A stretch of DNA of 64,000 nt, taken from Haemonchus contortus (Eukaryota > Nematoda > Chromadorea > Rhabditida > Trichostrongylidae). Within the stretch, counting starts at the first letter, position 1, and every line of letters starts with the position of its first letter. Positions 25,246 to 38,590 of the stretch are shown piece after piece. Location: the NCBI GenBank assembly GCA_000469685.2, contig LS997565.1, positions 5,777,005 to 5,841,004 of the forward strand, given 5' to 3'. Below the pieces are notes generated by a model. The model ran no database searches. It saw only the letters and a program-made list of their open reading frames with translations, and was not told the origin of the DNA. The translations under genes were made by a program, and so were the position numbers.

Positions 25246-28200
25246 GCCTTCTACAACAGCTCAAACTTCTTCCGGGGATTTTTGGAACCTTCCATGAAGT
25301 TTCTACAGTGAGACACTACTTACGTATAGACTCATAACTTATCCAGTTACTTCTTCTTTGTTTATTTACCCAAGCAATGACCGAATTGCATCCTCATATT
25401 CAACAGGCACTTCTTCAATTTGGAATCGGAGCTCCCGCTGCTGAAGTCCATTGAAGTTTGTGTCAAGTTGTTGGCTTTGAAGACTATTTTGAGCGGTTCA
25501 GTGCTTACCTCGTTCTATCGCATCAAAGGTGAACGAACTTGGCGAGATAGAAGCACTTTTTGTCCTAGGCGGATATTGATCTGCTGATCTAAGAAGATAG
25601 CTTGTTCCGCTTTGAATCAGCGAGCCACTTCCGCAGAGTATCAGTACCATCGTCATTATCACTATTTGTATCATTATCAGCAGATGATATCAGAGTATCG
25701 GGCAAGAGATATTCGTTCTCTTGTGGGATCTTGTGGGGTTGTGGATCTCTTCATTTCCTTTCATTTCGGCACAAAGAGCGAACCTTATAAATGCTCTATA
25801 CCTGCGTTCAGCACCAAAGCAAGAAAGACTAAACACGAAGTCCGCTTTGCTTGAGATATCGTTCCTTTGACTTCCACTCAGAATCGGAAAGGTTTTTGGA
25901 GATGGATTGGGTTCAGATCAGCCTCTTCGATTAACTAGGCAACTCTGGTGGTAATTGAGTTTTGGGCTGGCTTCCTCTGATGCAATTCGGGATGTAGCTG
26001 CTGACTATCGTTCCAAACCCCTGGTTTACCCTAATACTTTGCGTGATACCTGGGTATCAGTTCCTAGTAGCCCATCAGTGGGGACGATTTTTTTGAACAG
26101 AAGGAGTCTGGGTCGACGATATGACCACATAATCCATTAACCCCTCCCTTACAATATTTTATTATATCGAGATTTCGAATTTACCGCTAACGAGAAAGTT
26201 CCGAATCGAATCCATGTTGTACATAAAAACTGTCTGACAGGAAAGGATCGAGAATCGCATCCATTTTCACACCTTGTAGTTAATGATTTACTGCTTGGCA
26301 CGTATTCGAGCAAATTCCCTCAAGAAGCACAGTAGATTGTAGATTTCACGGAAAAGGTGAAATATCATCCTCATTAAGCTTCCACTGTTCTACAGAGATT
26401 ACAGTTCGGGGAAGAACTCTGGAGTAACGTAGACTTCGCGAAAATCCGTACGGTTCACTGGAATCTTTTATATGCGTAGCAAGCATCGGCACGAAAGTTT
26501 TTCGATCTTCCGAGCCATATCGCTTCTCTCTCTCTTGGGAGAGTCAGTAGCATTTTTGGTCTCATATCTATGAAATTACTTGGGGGTTAAAGTTGAACGG
26601 GAAGTTTAAGCACTTCCCGATCAGGAGTAAGAAAGAGTTCGGTTTATGGTAAGTATATTTGCTGTTTTTTCTAGGCCTTTAAGACCTTGACCGGCCTTCA
26701 TGTGCCTCCGACGTTTCATCAGGAAGAACTGCAATTTGCCTTTTAGAGTTCGCACATTTCCCAGGAAATTGCCGTGAGTACAAGTCTTCCCGTTCGGAGA
26801 AGGTGCAGTAATCCATTTGGTTCTGGGTAAAATCAGGTTTACTGGGAAATTGAAGGATGTTCAAGGGTCAGACGAATGAATAAGGCTTGGTTGATAGATC
26901 TGGGCCGATGTTGATCGGATCGTTTGGGATGCTCCCCATCTCAACTTCTTTTCTTCATTTCGACATGTACGAATAGAAAGCAGATACCTCGTAATTTGCT
27001 TCGAGACTCATCGCTCGATTGGAGTGCAAAGAAAGTTGAGAAGATTGACGAATCCTACCTCAACTGTGGATTTCCGAGCTGCAGCAGTGACAAGATTTGA
27101 GCTTCTGCTGTTGGCTGCTCAATGCTGAACTCTAGAAAGGCTTACATGACTTGGTCTCATGAGCCGTTGAGGTCTTTTGCGTCTTCCTAAGCCATTTCGT
27201 CTTTTCCATTCGGAAGTCCCCACAAAAGGTCACCCCTAACAGGCTAAGGAAAACAGATTTATAGCTGTAATCACATTTCAATCACACTTTAGTTGATTGA
27301 CTTCTTGGGCAGAAGCGGATTTGTGCCAACGCCCTCACCTAAGGCGAACGGAGAACCCCTTCACAGCTGAGGAGGATAATCTCCGTTCCTTTCATGTTAT
27401 CGCCTATTGCCTTCGATAATCGTCGTAGAAAGGAAATCCGTATTACACAGGAAAGCTTCCGCTTTGCTAATTCAATGCCCTCTGTCGATGAAAATTTCTC
27501 GGAAATAATTTGTCAACACAGTTTCCGTTGCAGTCGTTGCACTTGACATCAGTTTTGGGCAAGAACTACCGGAAATTCATATTTCATTGAATTGATTTCA
27601 AACAAATTTGACAATAGGCAACGGCAGCAGGCCAAACATCGAGCACTGAGGCTCTTTTCAGAAAGATCGAAGATGTAGAAGGATATGTTTTAGATGGCAT
27701 CAAAACAAGTGAGACACTCGAAATTACTAGATACGACAACCTTATGACTCTGATTTCGAGTGTCTCACTTGTTTTGATGCCACTTCCCCTGAGTCTCTAT
27801 CAACTTACTTCTGGGAACCCATCAATTATCAAAAATGACGTCATTCTTCTAAAAATGGACTTGCCAGGAGATTATCAACATTTCTGAGGTCAGGGTTAGG
27901 CTGGCTGGTAACAAGAAACGCTTTGCCAACGGTAGAGCGACGATGTTCCCGAACCTTGCCCTTTTAGATATTCCAGGGAGCACCGGATTTGAACGTTTTA
28001 CAGCTTTTACACGGAACCCTCACCTGTTCGGTACTTCCTGAACTTCTGTTTTATATACTTTTCTTTTTTATTCTGAAAGATTCTATCAGAAAATACAATT
28101 AAAATGAGTATTCCAGGCACTAATCTTACCGGAATAATTACTGGTTGCTTCAATTAATCCCTGTCTTCCTTCTCAATCCTATCAATTACCCAGTTCTTCC

Positions 28201-31200
28201 CCTTTTTTTGCATGCAATCCAGTTCTTTTCGATTCGCTCTGCAGTTAATCTTTCATTTGGCTGACTTTTAAGTTCGTTTGGACTTTCTAAGTAATTTTGT
28301 TAGAGATTTTTGCTAAGCAAAGTTAAGTAGGCGCAACGCTTAGCGTTTTGTTAGCCGGCTGTAATCAGCTTTATAACGTCAGCACATCCTCGGCTTCTGG
28401 AAAATCTTTCATTCTCCGGGAAAAGTTCTTAAAGTAATTTCATGGCTAGCTGTGAAGAGGCTTCCGTAGATAACGACAAATTTCTCGGAAACGGAGCTCC
28501 AAGGATGAGCTCCGTCTTGTCAGGCGCATAGGAAGATTTGCAGAGCGACGAACGAAACCCCATTAGTCGAGCCTATCGATTTCAACGCACTCCTTCTCAA
28601 TCTTCTTCGTTTTTTTTTCTCGCGATTGTTCTCCAATGGGAATTCATCAAAGTCGACCAATTTTCCTGGACACTAATTGAAATTTCCTTATACATATACA
28701 TTAGAAGGTTACGGTAGAAAAATTGTTGTGCAATAGAACCATGAATAGGTAATCACAAGTCTTGTAGGAAACCATTTATTGTAATGTCATGCATGTCCTT
28801 AATGATGTAAATTAAAGGGAAAAGGATGAAGCGGTAGTGGTGATCGGTTCCTTGAGAAGGCGCCACGTATTTGAATTCCGTTCAGACTTGCAGAGGCGTT
28901 GGACTAGGTTTACCACCTTTAAGCCAAGTTCCTCATGCCTCAATCATGCCTTCCTTGCGCGACAGTTTCCCTACCGTAACCTTGTAATGTAATCGCACGA
29001 GAGAAGTTCAAGTCCTCCAAGGGGTTCGAGAAGTGAACCTGCTGTTTCGACTATTTCAGTCTTTTCATGGTAGGGGTCCAGAAATGGAACCAGGGCTGCT
29101 TTTGAAGTAACTCTTACTCGGCCTTTCACTGTGGGGAAGCTTTTCTCTACCTGAAAGGTGAAGTCTTATGAAACCGTATAAATTTTCACCTCAGTGGATA
29201 ATTTCTCGGTATACGCCGTGAACTTGTGGAGTGGTGAAAATCCACGACATAAGTAAGTTTGTTTTCGCCCATGAAGTCAGCTATTTTTCGTCAAGGGAAG
29301 GGCTCATGATGGCAATCGAGTAATGCACCGCACACTGAAGACTTTCGGTGCTATGTAGAGGAGTTAATGAGCTCATTTGTTCATTACTTGGCTTCCTTGA
29401 CTAATCCAGATGAGCTTCAGTCGTCTTAGAAATGCAATACCCTATCAAGAAAATTAATTGAGTGAAGTAATTGAGTTTTCGAAGAAAATATGTGGTTCTT
29501 CCTTTACAATTAATTAGATTTAATTAAAAGTGGAGACCCATGACGGCGAAGATTCAAGGAGTTCCACAAAAAACAACACAGCTGCAAGCTCCCTCATTCA
29601 CTTACCCTTCCCTTTCGGGCGTTGTTGTACCCGCTTCTCTGGTGTAGGAATCCCATTCCTTCCTAGCGGTTTACTAATTTTGTCTAGTTGCCTCGCCAAA
29701 TGGCACTCAACATGAACCCTTAACTGCCTTCTCTCACTTTGGCCTTTATTGTTTTTCAAGAGTAGAATAATAGAGTCAAGAACGAGGCCATCAAGAGACG
29801 CTGGAGTCGCTACCAAGGGCATGTTCAACCAATTGTCCGAGGATGGTGAAAACAGCGATACTCACCTGTCCTGTGCCGTTTGGTCAACTTTAATGGGAGG
29901 TACATCTTTAGAAAAGAATCTTCACCAGGGTTACAGTTGACCGCTTACCACGCATCCTCTTTAACCATTTTACAGCCTCTCACTCTGCAGGCTTCTACTA
30001 GGTCAGAGACGTTGACCCTATTGTGCTGGGCACCTTCCGTTTGGAAACAAGGTTGCACCTGAAGTGGTTCCAAAGCGAATTCATAGTGGTATTACATATT
30101 TTTTGTTGGCTTGGCTCATTAGTTGGCTTTTTTGGGATTCATAAGAGGTAAATTTCTGAGGAGGTCTTAAAGCTTCCTCCTCCATTTACTTCCCTGTTTC
30201 CTGTGAGAAAGTCAACTACTCCGAATGTTCCTCCCAAAGATTACAAGTGCAAGTGCTTTTTTTTCAGAGGACCAAGAAATTGCCATTTGTACACAGCCTT
30301 ATCAATCAGAATCCGTTTGCATCGCATCAAATTTCATTGACGTCTGCTCCATTTACGTCAATATTTATCAGCTGTAAATAGAGATTTTTGGCCCAGATGC
30401 TTTTTCAAAGTCTCACGATCTGGTCGAATACTATAAATAACCCCAGGACTTGCAGCTAGTAGGGTTACACACAGTGGAAAGGTTAGGTGCTCTTTTAGAG
30501 GATTTCTTCTAGCAACACCTTCACTCAAACACTTTGCACTGACGTATACTATTGATAAGTGGATGATTAAGTGATTCATCGGTCGAAACTCCTAGGATGC
30601 GCCACGCATTTGGCTTTCTCTGAGTATTTGAGCGCAATTCTAGGGCTTGAGTAGGAGTGTGAGAAAAGTTTGAGAGAAAGCACAGTTCTGAAATCAATGA
30701 ATCAATCAATCATGGAAGATAACGAAGACAAATTGTTGAGGAATTTATATGGCACAGAAAATCTATCAAAAGATCCAATTTCCCAATTTTTTTTCAAGAC
30801 TGCGCCAAAGGACCTTGTTCAGCTGTTTTTTTTTTCAGAAAACCGATAGAATGAACCGTTTCCGTTCAACGATAAACTGAAATAGACTGTATAACTGGAA
30901 GATGAACATGATTCCTCGGAGAGTCATTGACTTCATTATACTTTTACCCCAACATTTCCAGGTATAGAACACTTAATAGTTTAGTATATTGAATTTGCTA
31001 CGGTAAGAGCGAGGCTGCTGGCAAGTGGCCCACCTTCTAGACCTAGAAAAGCTGATAAATTACAAAAACTTCAGTCGTTTGCCAATCTGAGAGATTCCTG
31101 GTTAATTGGTAGTACTGCTTCAAATTTCCGTAGGTTCAAGTAAATAGTTGGCGGTTCGGGATTAAACAGTGACTTATGGACTTTGCGGGTACATCCTTTA

Positions 31201-32385
31201 TCCATTACGCTGTAAAGCACCCACCGACCACTTTAGTGTTTTGAAGATTTTCCTATTTAGTTAATCTGGGCACCCGTTCGAGAGTACAAATCTTTTATTA
31301 GCAGTATTTACTAATAAGTATGCCGTCATGAATACTATAAAATCAACTACAAATAGTTTTTGACTACATCATAGAATAACTCAACAGTAATTGGTCTTTT
31401 CTTCCTGAGGTATGCCATTTGGGAACGTTCCTCTTTGATACTTATTCAATCCCTTGATGTATTGTTTTGTTTGACCCTTCTATGGGTCGGTAAATAAATA
31501 AAAAAGTAAGTAACTGACACATTGGTCAAAGGAACTCGAGTCAGATTTTGTAAGGGCTTGGTCGTTGGTGTCCATAGACGATTGTTCTCAAAGTGCTCTA
31601 TTGTCATTCAATTTTTCGAGACGGTTGAAATGTCAGCAGGAAATTTTCGTGATTCCTTGTCAATTTTGTGGCAAAAGGTCATATATTCTGGTATTCTTTT
31701 GATTAGTAGTTCTCATGGGAATGAAAGAAAACCAATTTGTCATCGTACCATGAAAAGTTTTTGATTGGACAAGTTAGGCCGTCACAGATCTTTTTAAGCA
31801 GTCTCATTCTGGGATTCTTGATCTTTTATTTGTTGCAATGGCTCAAAAAGGAACAGCTTCAGGTTGATCAGTTTTCTGCCGAAGTTATTCCATGAAGAGA
31901 AGTTCGAGTTTTCTGAGAGTGTCTAGTTCGCCGTGAACTTTCCTCGAGATTGCATTCGTTGAGGTTTTTGAATGAGGTCGGACACTATACAAAGGCTATA
32001 CGGGTTAAGCCGGGAACAAAACCTTCTCGTGCAAGTAGTGCTGTAGCAAGTGAGCGACTCCAAGGCGAGCAAGACCCGATCTCACACAGGCTACAGTTTC
32101 AGTGGTCCCTTTAACCCACGAATACCTTGGTAGTAGTACCTTGGTGTTCTACCAACAATTTTTGGAACGCGTTTAAATTGAAGCGTTTGGTGTGGACAAT
32201 CGTTCAGTCATTTTCAGAAGGTTCCAAAAAGCTGGAAATGTTGGATAGCGTCGTACAACGACCAGGACGGTCCAGGATGCGCCATAGTCTCGTTTTCCAT
32301 TCAGAAGTACAGCAGAATTTGAGTAGGTACCTGGCCTGGCATACAGGCCAAGTCCTAGAAGATTCACCTGTATCACATGTATCAC
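25246..32385. other. Gene-poor stretch around the 30-bp hairpin
   Basis: 26865-29529 contains no ATG- or TTG-started frame of 60 codons on either strand. Elsewhere only short frames. Nothing recognised apart from the hairpin at 27695-27782. Confidence 0.5.
27695..27782. repeat. Perfect 30-bp inverted repeat (hairpin)
   Basis: 27695-27724 is the exact reverse complement of 27753-27782, with a 28-base loop. The stem carries AACAAGTGAGACACTCGAAA and its complement. No TA duplication or simple sequence explains it. An RNA copy would fold into an uninterrupted stem. Confidence 0.85.
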
Positions 32386-32660
32386 CTATCGTCCCGTTGA
32401 TCGTCGATTTCCTCGAGCGGGCGTCAGTAACGTCTCCATTCGTCCCTGTTACGAGTCAGAGTGGTCCAATGAATCGCTCCAGGGACACGAAGACCAACAT
32501 TCCTTTCGTTCAGAGCTTTCGTGAAGAAGTCTGACCATCTCGTTGGCGGCCTTCCTGGAGTTCGTTTGATGTCCGGAGGGATCCAATCAGTAACCGCCCT
32601 GGTCTACGGTCATCACTATATCGCATAACGTGTCCGGCCCACCTGATCTAGAAGATTAGT
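32386..32660 (-). mobile_element. Non-LTR retrotransposon remnant, C-terminal reverse-transcriptase region
   Basis: The minus strand reads RWAGHVMRYSDDR, then after a frameshift [15 protein letters not shown], then [13 protein letters not shown], a stop and RPLEE. This order (GHVxR, GRPxxRW.D, W..L..DR..WR) is the typical C-terminal tail of LINE ORF2 proteins. Only this tail is visible. The frameshift and stop mark it as dead. Confidence 0.7.
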
Positions 32661-34547
32661 CGAGTGCAAAGTTAAGGTTTGTTTTTACAGATAGGCGAAG
32701 GACCACAGACTCGAAGGGCCAGAGGAAGCGGATAGGTCTATCTAGGGCTTGACCAAAAAATGATGACCCTACTCTCCTGTTGGAATCCGGGATAGACTTT
32801 GAGATGTGGGTGTAAAACCACGGCATATCATAAGAATACCTTCATTTTCACCTCTCTCCGTCAGCTGTAGTCGATATTTTGCCCGAAATGAGTCACTTCA
32901 AAGTTTTGAAGCTTTGGTTTGCTTCCCGCGTTTATGATTTAGGAAGTTTTTGAGGGTTTTGTTCAGCGTTATTATTTTCGAGGCCCTTCTGAGTCAGAGT
33001 AAACGTCTTACTCACAATGGCTGCAAAAACGGCTATTAACAGCCCACAACTGGAAGTAGCGGTTAAACGGGAGAGCATTTTACACTCAGACGACCAAATT
33101 GATCGACGCAGCATTTGGGGCTGTTACTGAGTTGACGAAAGAAATTACTCTTGACTATAGGTTAGTAAAAATTGAATCACAGCAAAAAATAGTGAATAGT
33201 ACTGAAAACAGTTGAACGCTCTGCTGTCAGATCCTATCGACCATCGTAGTCTGATTTGATTATGTCTGCGGCGGCCATGCACCCTAGCGATTGACTTCAT
33301 TGCTGTCCGATTGGGTAGAAATCGCTGGCATTCGCTCGTTCTCCTCTCTTCGTCGTTCTTTTATCGTCAACTTTTATCGACGACTTTTATCGTTGACTTT
33401 TATCGCCAAGTTTTATCGTCTGTTTTGATTATCCTCTAACTTTGTGAAACGATTCACGACAAGTTCATTATCATGCTTAGTCAGCCAAGCGGAATAGAAC
33501 TTGAACTTGAAGCTAATGTTGAATTTTAACTTCAGAAACTCCTTCCAAAGGAAATCCAAAGCTTATGCCCGAGAAACGGGATGCTTTCCAAAGCTCTAGC
33601 AGCTCCTTTCTCGAGTTTTTGTCTGATTCTTGAAAAAGAGCCTCCATTTTTTCCTAGAAGTGCTGGAAATGGATTTTACGAGAATTCTTTTTTGTGAGAA
33701 TCGAGCATTGACTTTTCTTTGTTCAATAAAATATTCGAGTGTTCTCTCAAATTACGGGGAATGTTTCTAGGAGATTTTCTTGACTATTTTAACCTTTGGT
33801 ACTGGAGCTTCAGAACCGTTTGATTTATTTTTATGATTCTTAAAATAAAAATTCTACCTAAAATGGCAAGCAATAGCTTGTAGCCGTACAATTTCCGTTT
33901 GCACAGAAAACTTAAAGATACGTAAGCTATGATTCCTCTGATAATTCGTCATCTGCAATCACACCCCCGTTATTTTTAGAAGGGGTGTTGTTTTTGGTGC
34001 TGACATTGCGAATGATTGTATTGATTAATTGATTGCAGGACTGATAAACAGAACACTTGTGTAGCAACTGGAGGTTTTCCCAAAGCTGAATCACTCGCGA
34101 ATCATCAGCTTTTTTATCCTTGAGCTATCGATTACTAGATATTATCGATCGCCGAAATGGTTGTGTAACCCAAAAATAACGGAAATTACTGGTCCCAACG
34201 TTTTTGAATCGTTATGAATTTACTACAGTTTATGTATTGATTAGTTCATGATTTTTTTAGGGGTTACGGTAATGACCACATAGTGCAATTAATGTACGAA
34301 CTACTCTACTAATACTGAATTTCTGTCCATATACATAATTACTCATATCTATGGCATGTTATGAAACAAAATTAAGCTATGGTAGAAGTTTCCTTCTCCA
34401 TGGTCCAACCCTGCTGGCATACAAAGTTATCAGATGTAACGACCTACGGTATCACATAGTAAATAATAGCCACTGGGGTGAATTTCCACAAAATGTTTCA
34501 GTTCTGAATAATATTCCCTATTTTACAAGTGCCCCTGAAAATGAAAG
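32661..34547. other. No gene recognised
   Basis: AT-rich, with the CTTTTATCG minisatellite. No frame worth reporting between 33115 and 34350. Confidence 0.5.
33359..33420 (+). repeat. Minisatellite of 12-14-base units around CTTTTATCGTC
   Basis: Five consecutive imperfect units of the form CTTTTATCG followed by four variable bases, with TC(A), AC, TT and CC variants. Confidence 0.7.
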
Positions 34548-34806
34548 GCGCGGATCAATCCTCTTTTTGGTATGCGCCCCGCGTTTGACTCCCATTCAGA
34601 ATCGCAGGAGGCGTTTTAAATGCGTATGTAACCTTTACAATGAGTTGTGGTGGCCAGCCGATGTACAAGTCAGTGCTTTTATCCTCCCAGACGAGTCTGG
34701 TACCAATTCACCGACCCTGGAAGGATGGAATTTTCGTTGGCCTAGGCGGATACGAACCATACGTGTGTGACAGTGCTCCACTTGCCACTACATCACCTCT
34801 GCCGCC
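34548..34806 (-). repeat. tRNA-derived SINE, family 1, copy with B-box deletion
   Basis: The reversed body (CCCATTCAGAATCG, CAGCCGATGTACAAGTCAGT, CCAGACGAGTCTGGTACC) and head (CCACTTGCCACTACATCACC) are clear. A short deletion between GGCGGATAC and GAACCATACG removes most of the B-box. Confidence 0.8.
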
Positions 34807-36260
34807 ACTTTTTTTCAAAGCCAGTAACCGAACTAAGGATTTGTAGAGAGTTTATCTTCCACAAGAATTAATGGAAAATAACTGCTTACAATGAATTTTT
34901 GGGATAATCCTTAGGTTATTTTCAGCCTTCTGAATTTTCCCAAATATTGAAATCAATTCAAACAAATCACATTTTTTAACCAAAAATTTTTCGACTACAT
35001 TTTTTCGCACCTGCATTACTCATCTGACAGACAGGAAGCTGTGAAATACTTGGTCGGATTGATAAATAGCTTGTAGTGAGTCATGAGCAATTGAAATTCT
35101 GCCTAACAATCAGGTAGCATACTCCTTATAAAGGCCATCATATTCTTCGGGAAATTTGTTTATAATTACAAGTTATAATATTTATTTTCTCCCTTTTCAT
35201 GGTAATCTTGTAACATACACAATGTGAACGTTGGCTGATAAAGTGATGTGTTGCTATGACAATCCTCATAATCCTTCAGGGCTCTTCCTCAGCAATTGCT
35301 TAGTGCAAAAGTGCAAATTCATGGAACGCCTATCGCGCGCCATTGCCCTTTCCTCCCACTGCGTTCGTTCGTTCGTTTCCATTGTATGCTGTATGCTATG
35401 TTTCTGTAGATTCCGACTAATTTCAGTTTGTTGACAACCTCACAACCAACACTTGCCAGTCACAGCCTCCAACTCCACCAACCAAGCCGAATTTCCATAA
35501 TTCGTTTACGGTTCGCAGGCTTTACACACATGAATTGAATATGCGAAATAACTTTGCAGTAGAGAGGCGTTGGTCGTTGAAGACAAATTGGAATCCGCTG
35601 AACCGAATGCTTCTGATGATGGAACCCTGTTACTAACGCCTTTCTTCGCCAAAACTCTCCAACGTTTTTCTTTCGTCCAAAGGTGACTTTCCTTGCAGGC
35701 TCCCCCACTTTCTTCCTACGAACCTCTCTGACACCTGAGGGGAGGAAAGCCCTATTCATGGCTCAGACAGATCTCGCAACATTCCACTGTGCAAAAAATG
35801 TTGCCACAACCGGCAGCATGCCTCTTGGGCGTGGCAAACGATAAACAAACAACAACAACAGGATTATTAGCGTCTCAATGGGCCATCATACCCTCCACTA
35901 TCTCGTTTTCGACAGGATCTCGACCACTTACCCGAATTTAGATTCAGTTTGGTTGAAGTGTTGGAAGGCTGCCATCCAGGGTTACATTCAGGTTGGCTCT
36001 GGCAGTGATCAGTCCTTGGCTCCCTTGCCTACGTCAGGACTACAACTGTGAGTACGAACGTTAAGTGAGAAAAGGAAGGAAGGGCATTGGTACTTCAGCA
36101 CTCAGCTTGTCCTCAACTTGCAAGCTAAGGCTTTCCCTGTGAATAAGAGCCTTTTCGTAAGGGTTAGATGTTCAGATACTCGTTTACGGTACCACCTTCA
36201 GCCTCCCCCTTTTCGCTTGCTCCACTCTCCCCTTCTCTTCAATGGTTCAATGATCTTCGC

Positions 36261-36283
36261 CACACACACACACACACACACAC
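36261..36283 (+). repeat. (CA)n microsatellite
   Basis: Eleven to twelve CA units in a row. Confidence 0.9.
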
Positions 36284-37257
36284 TACTAAACACTTACTTG
36301 GCTTCCTTTATTGAACAGATTACTGCCTCCCACAATTACTCACTATTTGTTTATGTATTTCTTTTTTGTTGCCCTGAAATCAGCCAGAAGTCAACTTCCT
36401 ATTGGAATGGGAGTAAATGTAAACAGAAATGATTGTCTTGCCCTTTTATCTCAGCTGATTCTGCATTGGTTCCTGCCCTTTTTTGTTTCTTCTCGGACAC
36501 ACCCTAGTATGTTTACGTTTCAGTAAATATTGTGAATAGGCTAGTTAAAACATACAAAAATCCGTAAGCAGCAACAAACAGCTTCCGAAATTCGTTTAAG
36601 TGAGGGCGTCTGTGTTCGGGAAAGCTCTGAGGGATAATTTTTCCGTTTTGAAGACCTCTGCTTTAGAGATTTCGAATCAAGAAGTGCTCTACAGACTGAA
36701 CCCACCTCTATCAAACGCTAAGACGCAATTCCCTCTTCAGAGGAGCTGCTGAGCTATTACGATTCTAATTTTCGTTTTTGACTTCGTTCTTGTCAGAGTT
36801 TCCAAGGAAAACATAGGTATGAGAAGCATTGTATTACGACTTCAAGTTCTAGCCAAATCTATCGTTCATTCACTTTCGCCTTCCGATTTCCGTATTCCGT
36901 TTGTAGATGCTCCATTATCATTATCTTGTAATTGGTCTAATTTGAAAGGAAATCCAGTGTGAGCAAAGGAACTGCTCATCCTGAAACCCGCCGGACCGCT
37001 ATAGTAGAAGTTCCGACTGATTGGCTTCTAGAAATCTCTTTAAGCTTGTTTCGTGTTTTTATCAGAGTCACATGAAATCCTTGTGTGAAGTCTAATCTCT
37101 ATGTGCCTTTAATCAGTGAACGCAATACCTAGAATTGCTCAGAAGAGCTCAGGAGAGTATTATCATCTTCTCTTAAAAGCTTATTCACGAGAGTTGTTTT
37201 ACTTTCACATTATTATGACTAACCAACATTTTTTCATGTTGGTAGTCACTTCTTTGG

Positions 37258-37430
37258 TGAGAACCCACGCATTGGGCCTCCATTCAGGATCGTTGAACCG
37301 TTTGGATGCTCATTTTTTCTCTACAATGACTTTCCTGTGAGCCGGACGATGCTCAACTCAGTACTTTGATTCTTCTGTACGTGTCTTTTACCGAATGACC
37401 GACCCAGGAGGGATTGGTGGCTTGGTTGGT
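37258..37430 (-). repeat. Degenerate family-1 SINE fragment
   Basis: Shows CCATTCAGGATCGTTG, CTCAGTACTTTGATTCTTC and GGAGGGATTGGTGGCTTGGT in the same order as the reversed SINE body, with heavy divergence and no readable head. Confidence 0.4.
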
Positions 37431-38126
37431 CCATTGAATTCAGTCAGTCCTTCCCCAGACGAATCAGGTAGCAGACCGACAATTCAGGATTTAGTGCCCG
37501 CCCACTTTTCTACTCAGTATGTATAAGGTTATTAGGGAGGGAGGCAAGTTTATGGCTGGACTAGTCACACCTACTACTCAGCTACGTAAGAAGCTAAGTG
37601 GCACGGGGATTAAGTAGTCAGCCGTATAAGCGTTTTGCTGCTCGTCGTCGTCCCGTGACTGGTTACCCTTTTCCTACGTTAGCAAAGTGAACAGACAGAC
37701 GGTGTATGTATGTGTGTGATGATAGCGGCAACCAGTTATACCTTGCAATACTACCACTCAATGTTCATTCGGGCGATTAATTCGGTCTTTGACTTTGACT
37801 TCGACTTCATATGACGGCCACGGCCGCAGCAATATACATAGGAGAAAATCGTTAACACATTCCTTTTTTTATGCAAATTTTTGTCATTTTTTCTTGGACA
37901 TTATTGTACAGATCTGGTTTGACTGAATGGCTTTGGAATGCCAAACCAGACCTATGCAGTGGATGCCTTTTGTCTACTTCTTTGTATCAATTTCGACGCT
38001 TCTGCTCCTTTTAAAGAATCTGGTCTCCAGGTGTGGACATTCCTGCCTTTTCAATGAATGCTTGTCTGCTTAGCTTACAATATCCTCACAGGGGGAATCT
38101 CATGTCCCATGCTTATCGATTGGTTG

Positions 38127-38158
38127 GTGATTAATCCCGTCGGAATGCGCCACGCATC
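38127..38158 (-). repeat. Family-1 SINE 3'-end fragment
   Basis: GATTAATCCCGTCGGAATGC followed by GCCACGCAT resembles the reversed SINE 3' end. Short and isolated. Confidence 0.35.
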
Positions 38159-38340
38159 AAATAGTTACTTTGTAGTTAAGGATTGGAGCAGATTATGTGT
38201 TCAGTTCGTATGTTTCCAACTGAATTTTTACAGATGAAACAACGGCATTCGAACTAAAAGTTACTAAGCCAAACGGTAAACGTTCCACCATTTTACAGCT
38301 TCGAGTCGATAGGAAATATTCCTGTTCATCTCTCCTCCTT

Positions 38341-38590
38341 GTGGGTAGAGCAGCGCTAAGTGGCGCACTGCGGCGAGTGTGGTCCGGGGATCAAATCCTG
38401 GACTTCTGCTCCCTTAGAATTTCCAAAATTTCACCTCTCCAGAGTTGCTTGATGGTACCAGACCCATCCGGCAGGATTAAAGCACTGACTTGCGTATCGG
38501 CTGACCCGTGCAATTCCCAGCACCTGCCATAAACACCCGCTATGGATTTCGATAGGACTCTGAACCATGGGCTCATCCCGAAACGGGATT
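38341..38590 (+). repeat. tRNA-derived SINE, divergent subfamily
   Basis: Starts GTGGGTAGAGCAGCGCTAAG, with a B-box-like GGATCAAATCC. The body retains GGTACCAGAC and AAAGCACTGACTTG in the order of family 1, but the tRNA part differs. Probably a related but separate subfamily. Confidence 0.6.

Larger units (their letters stand above)
34807..38340. other. No gene assigned; one exon-like frame
   Basis: 35427-35636 (plus) follows a TAATTTCAG acceptor and stays open for 69 codons to a TAA (FVDNLTTNTCQSQPPTPPTK ... MLLMMEPCY). The reverse strand is also open for 99 codons across it. No family recognised. The (CA)n repeat lies at 36261. Confidence 0.4.
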
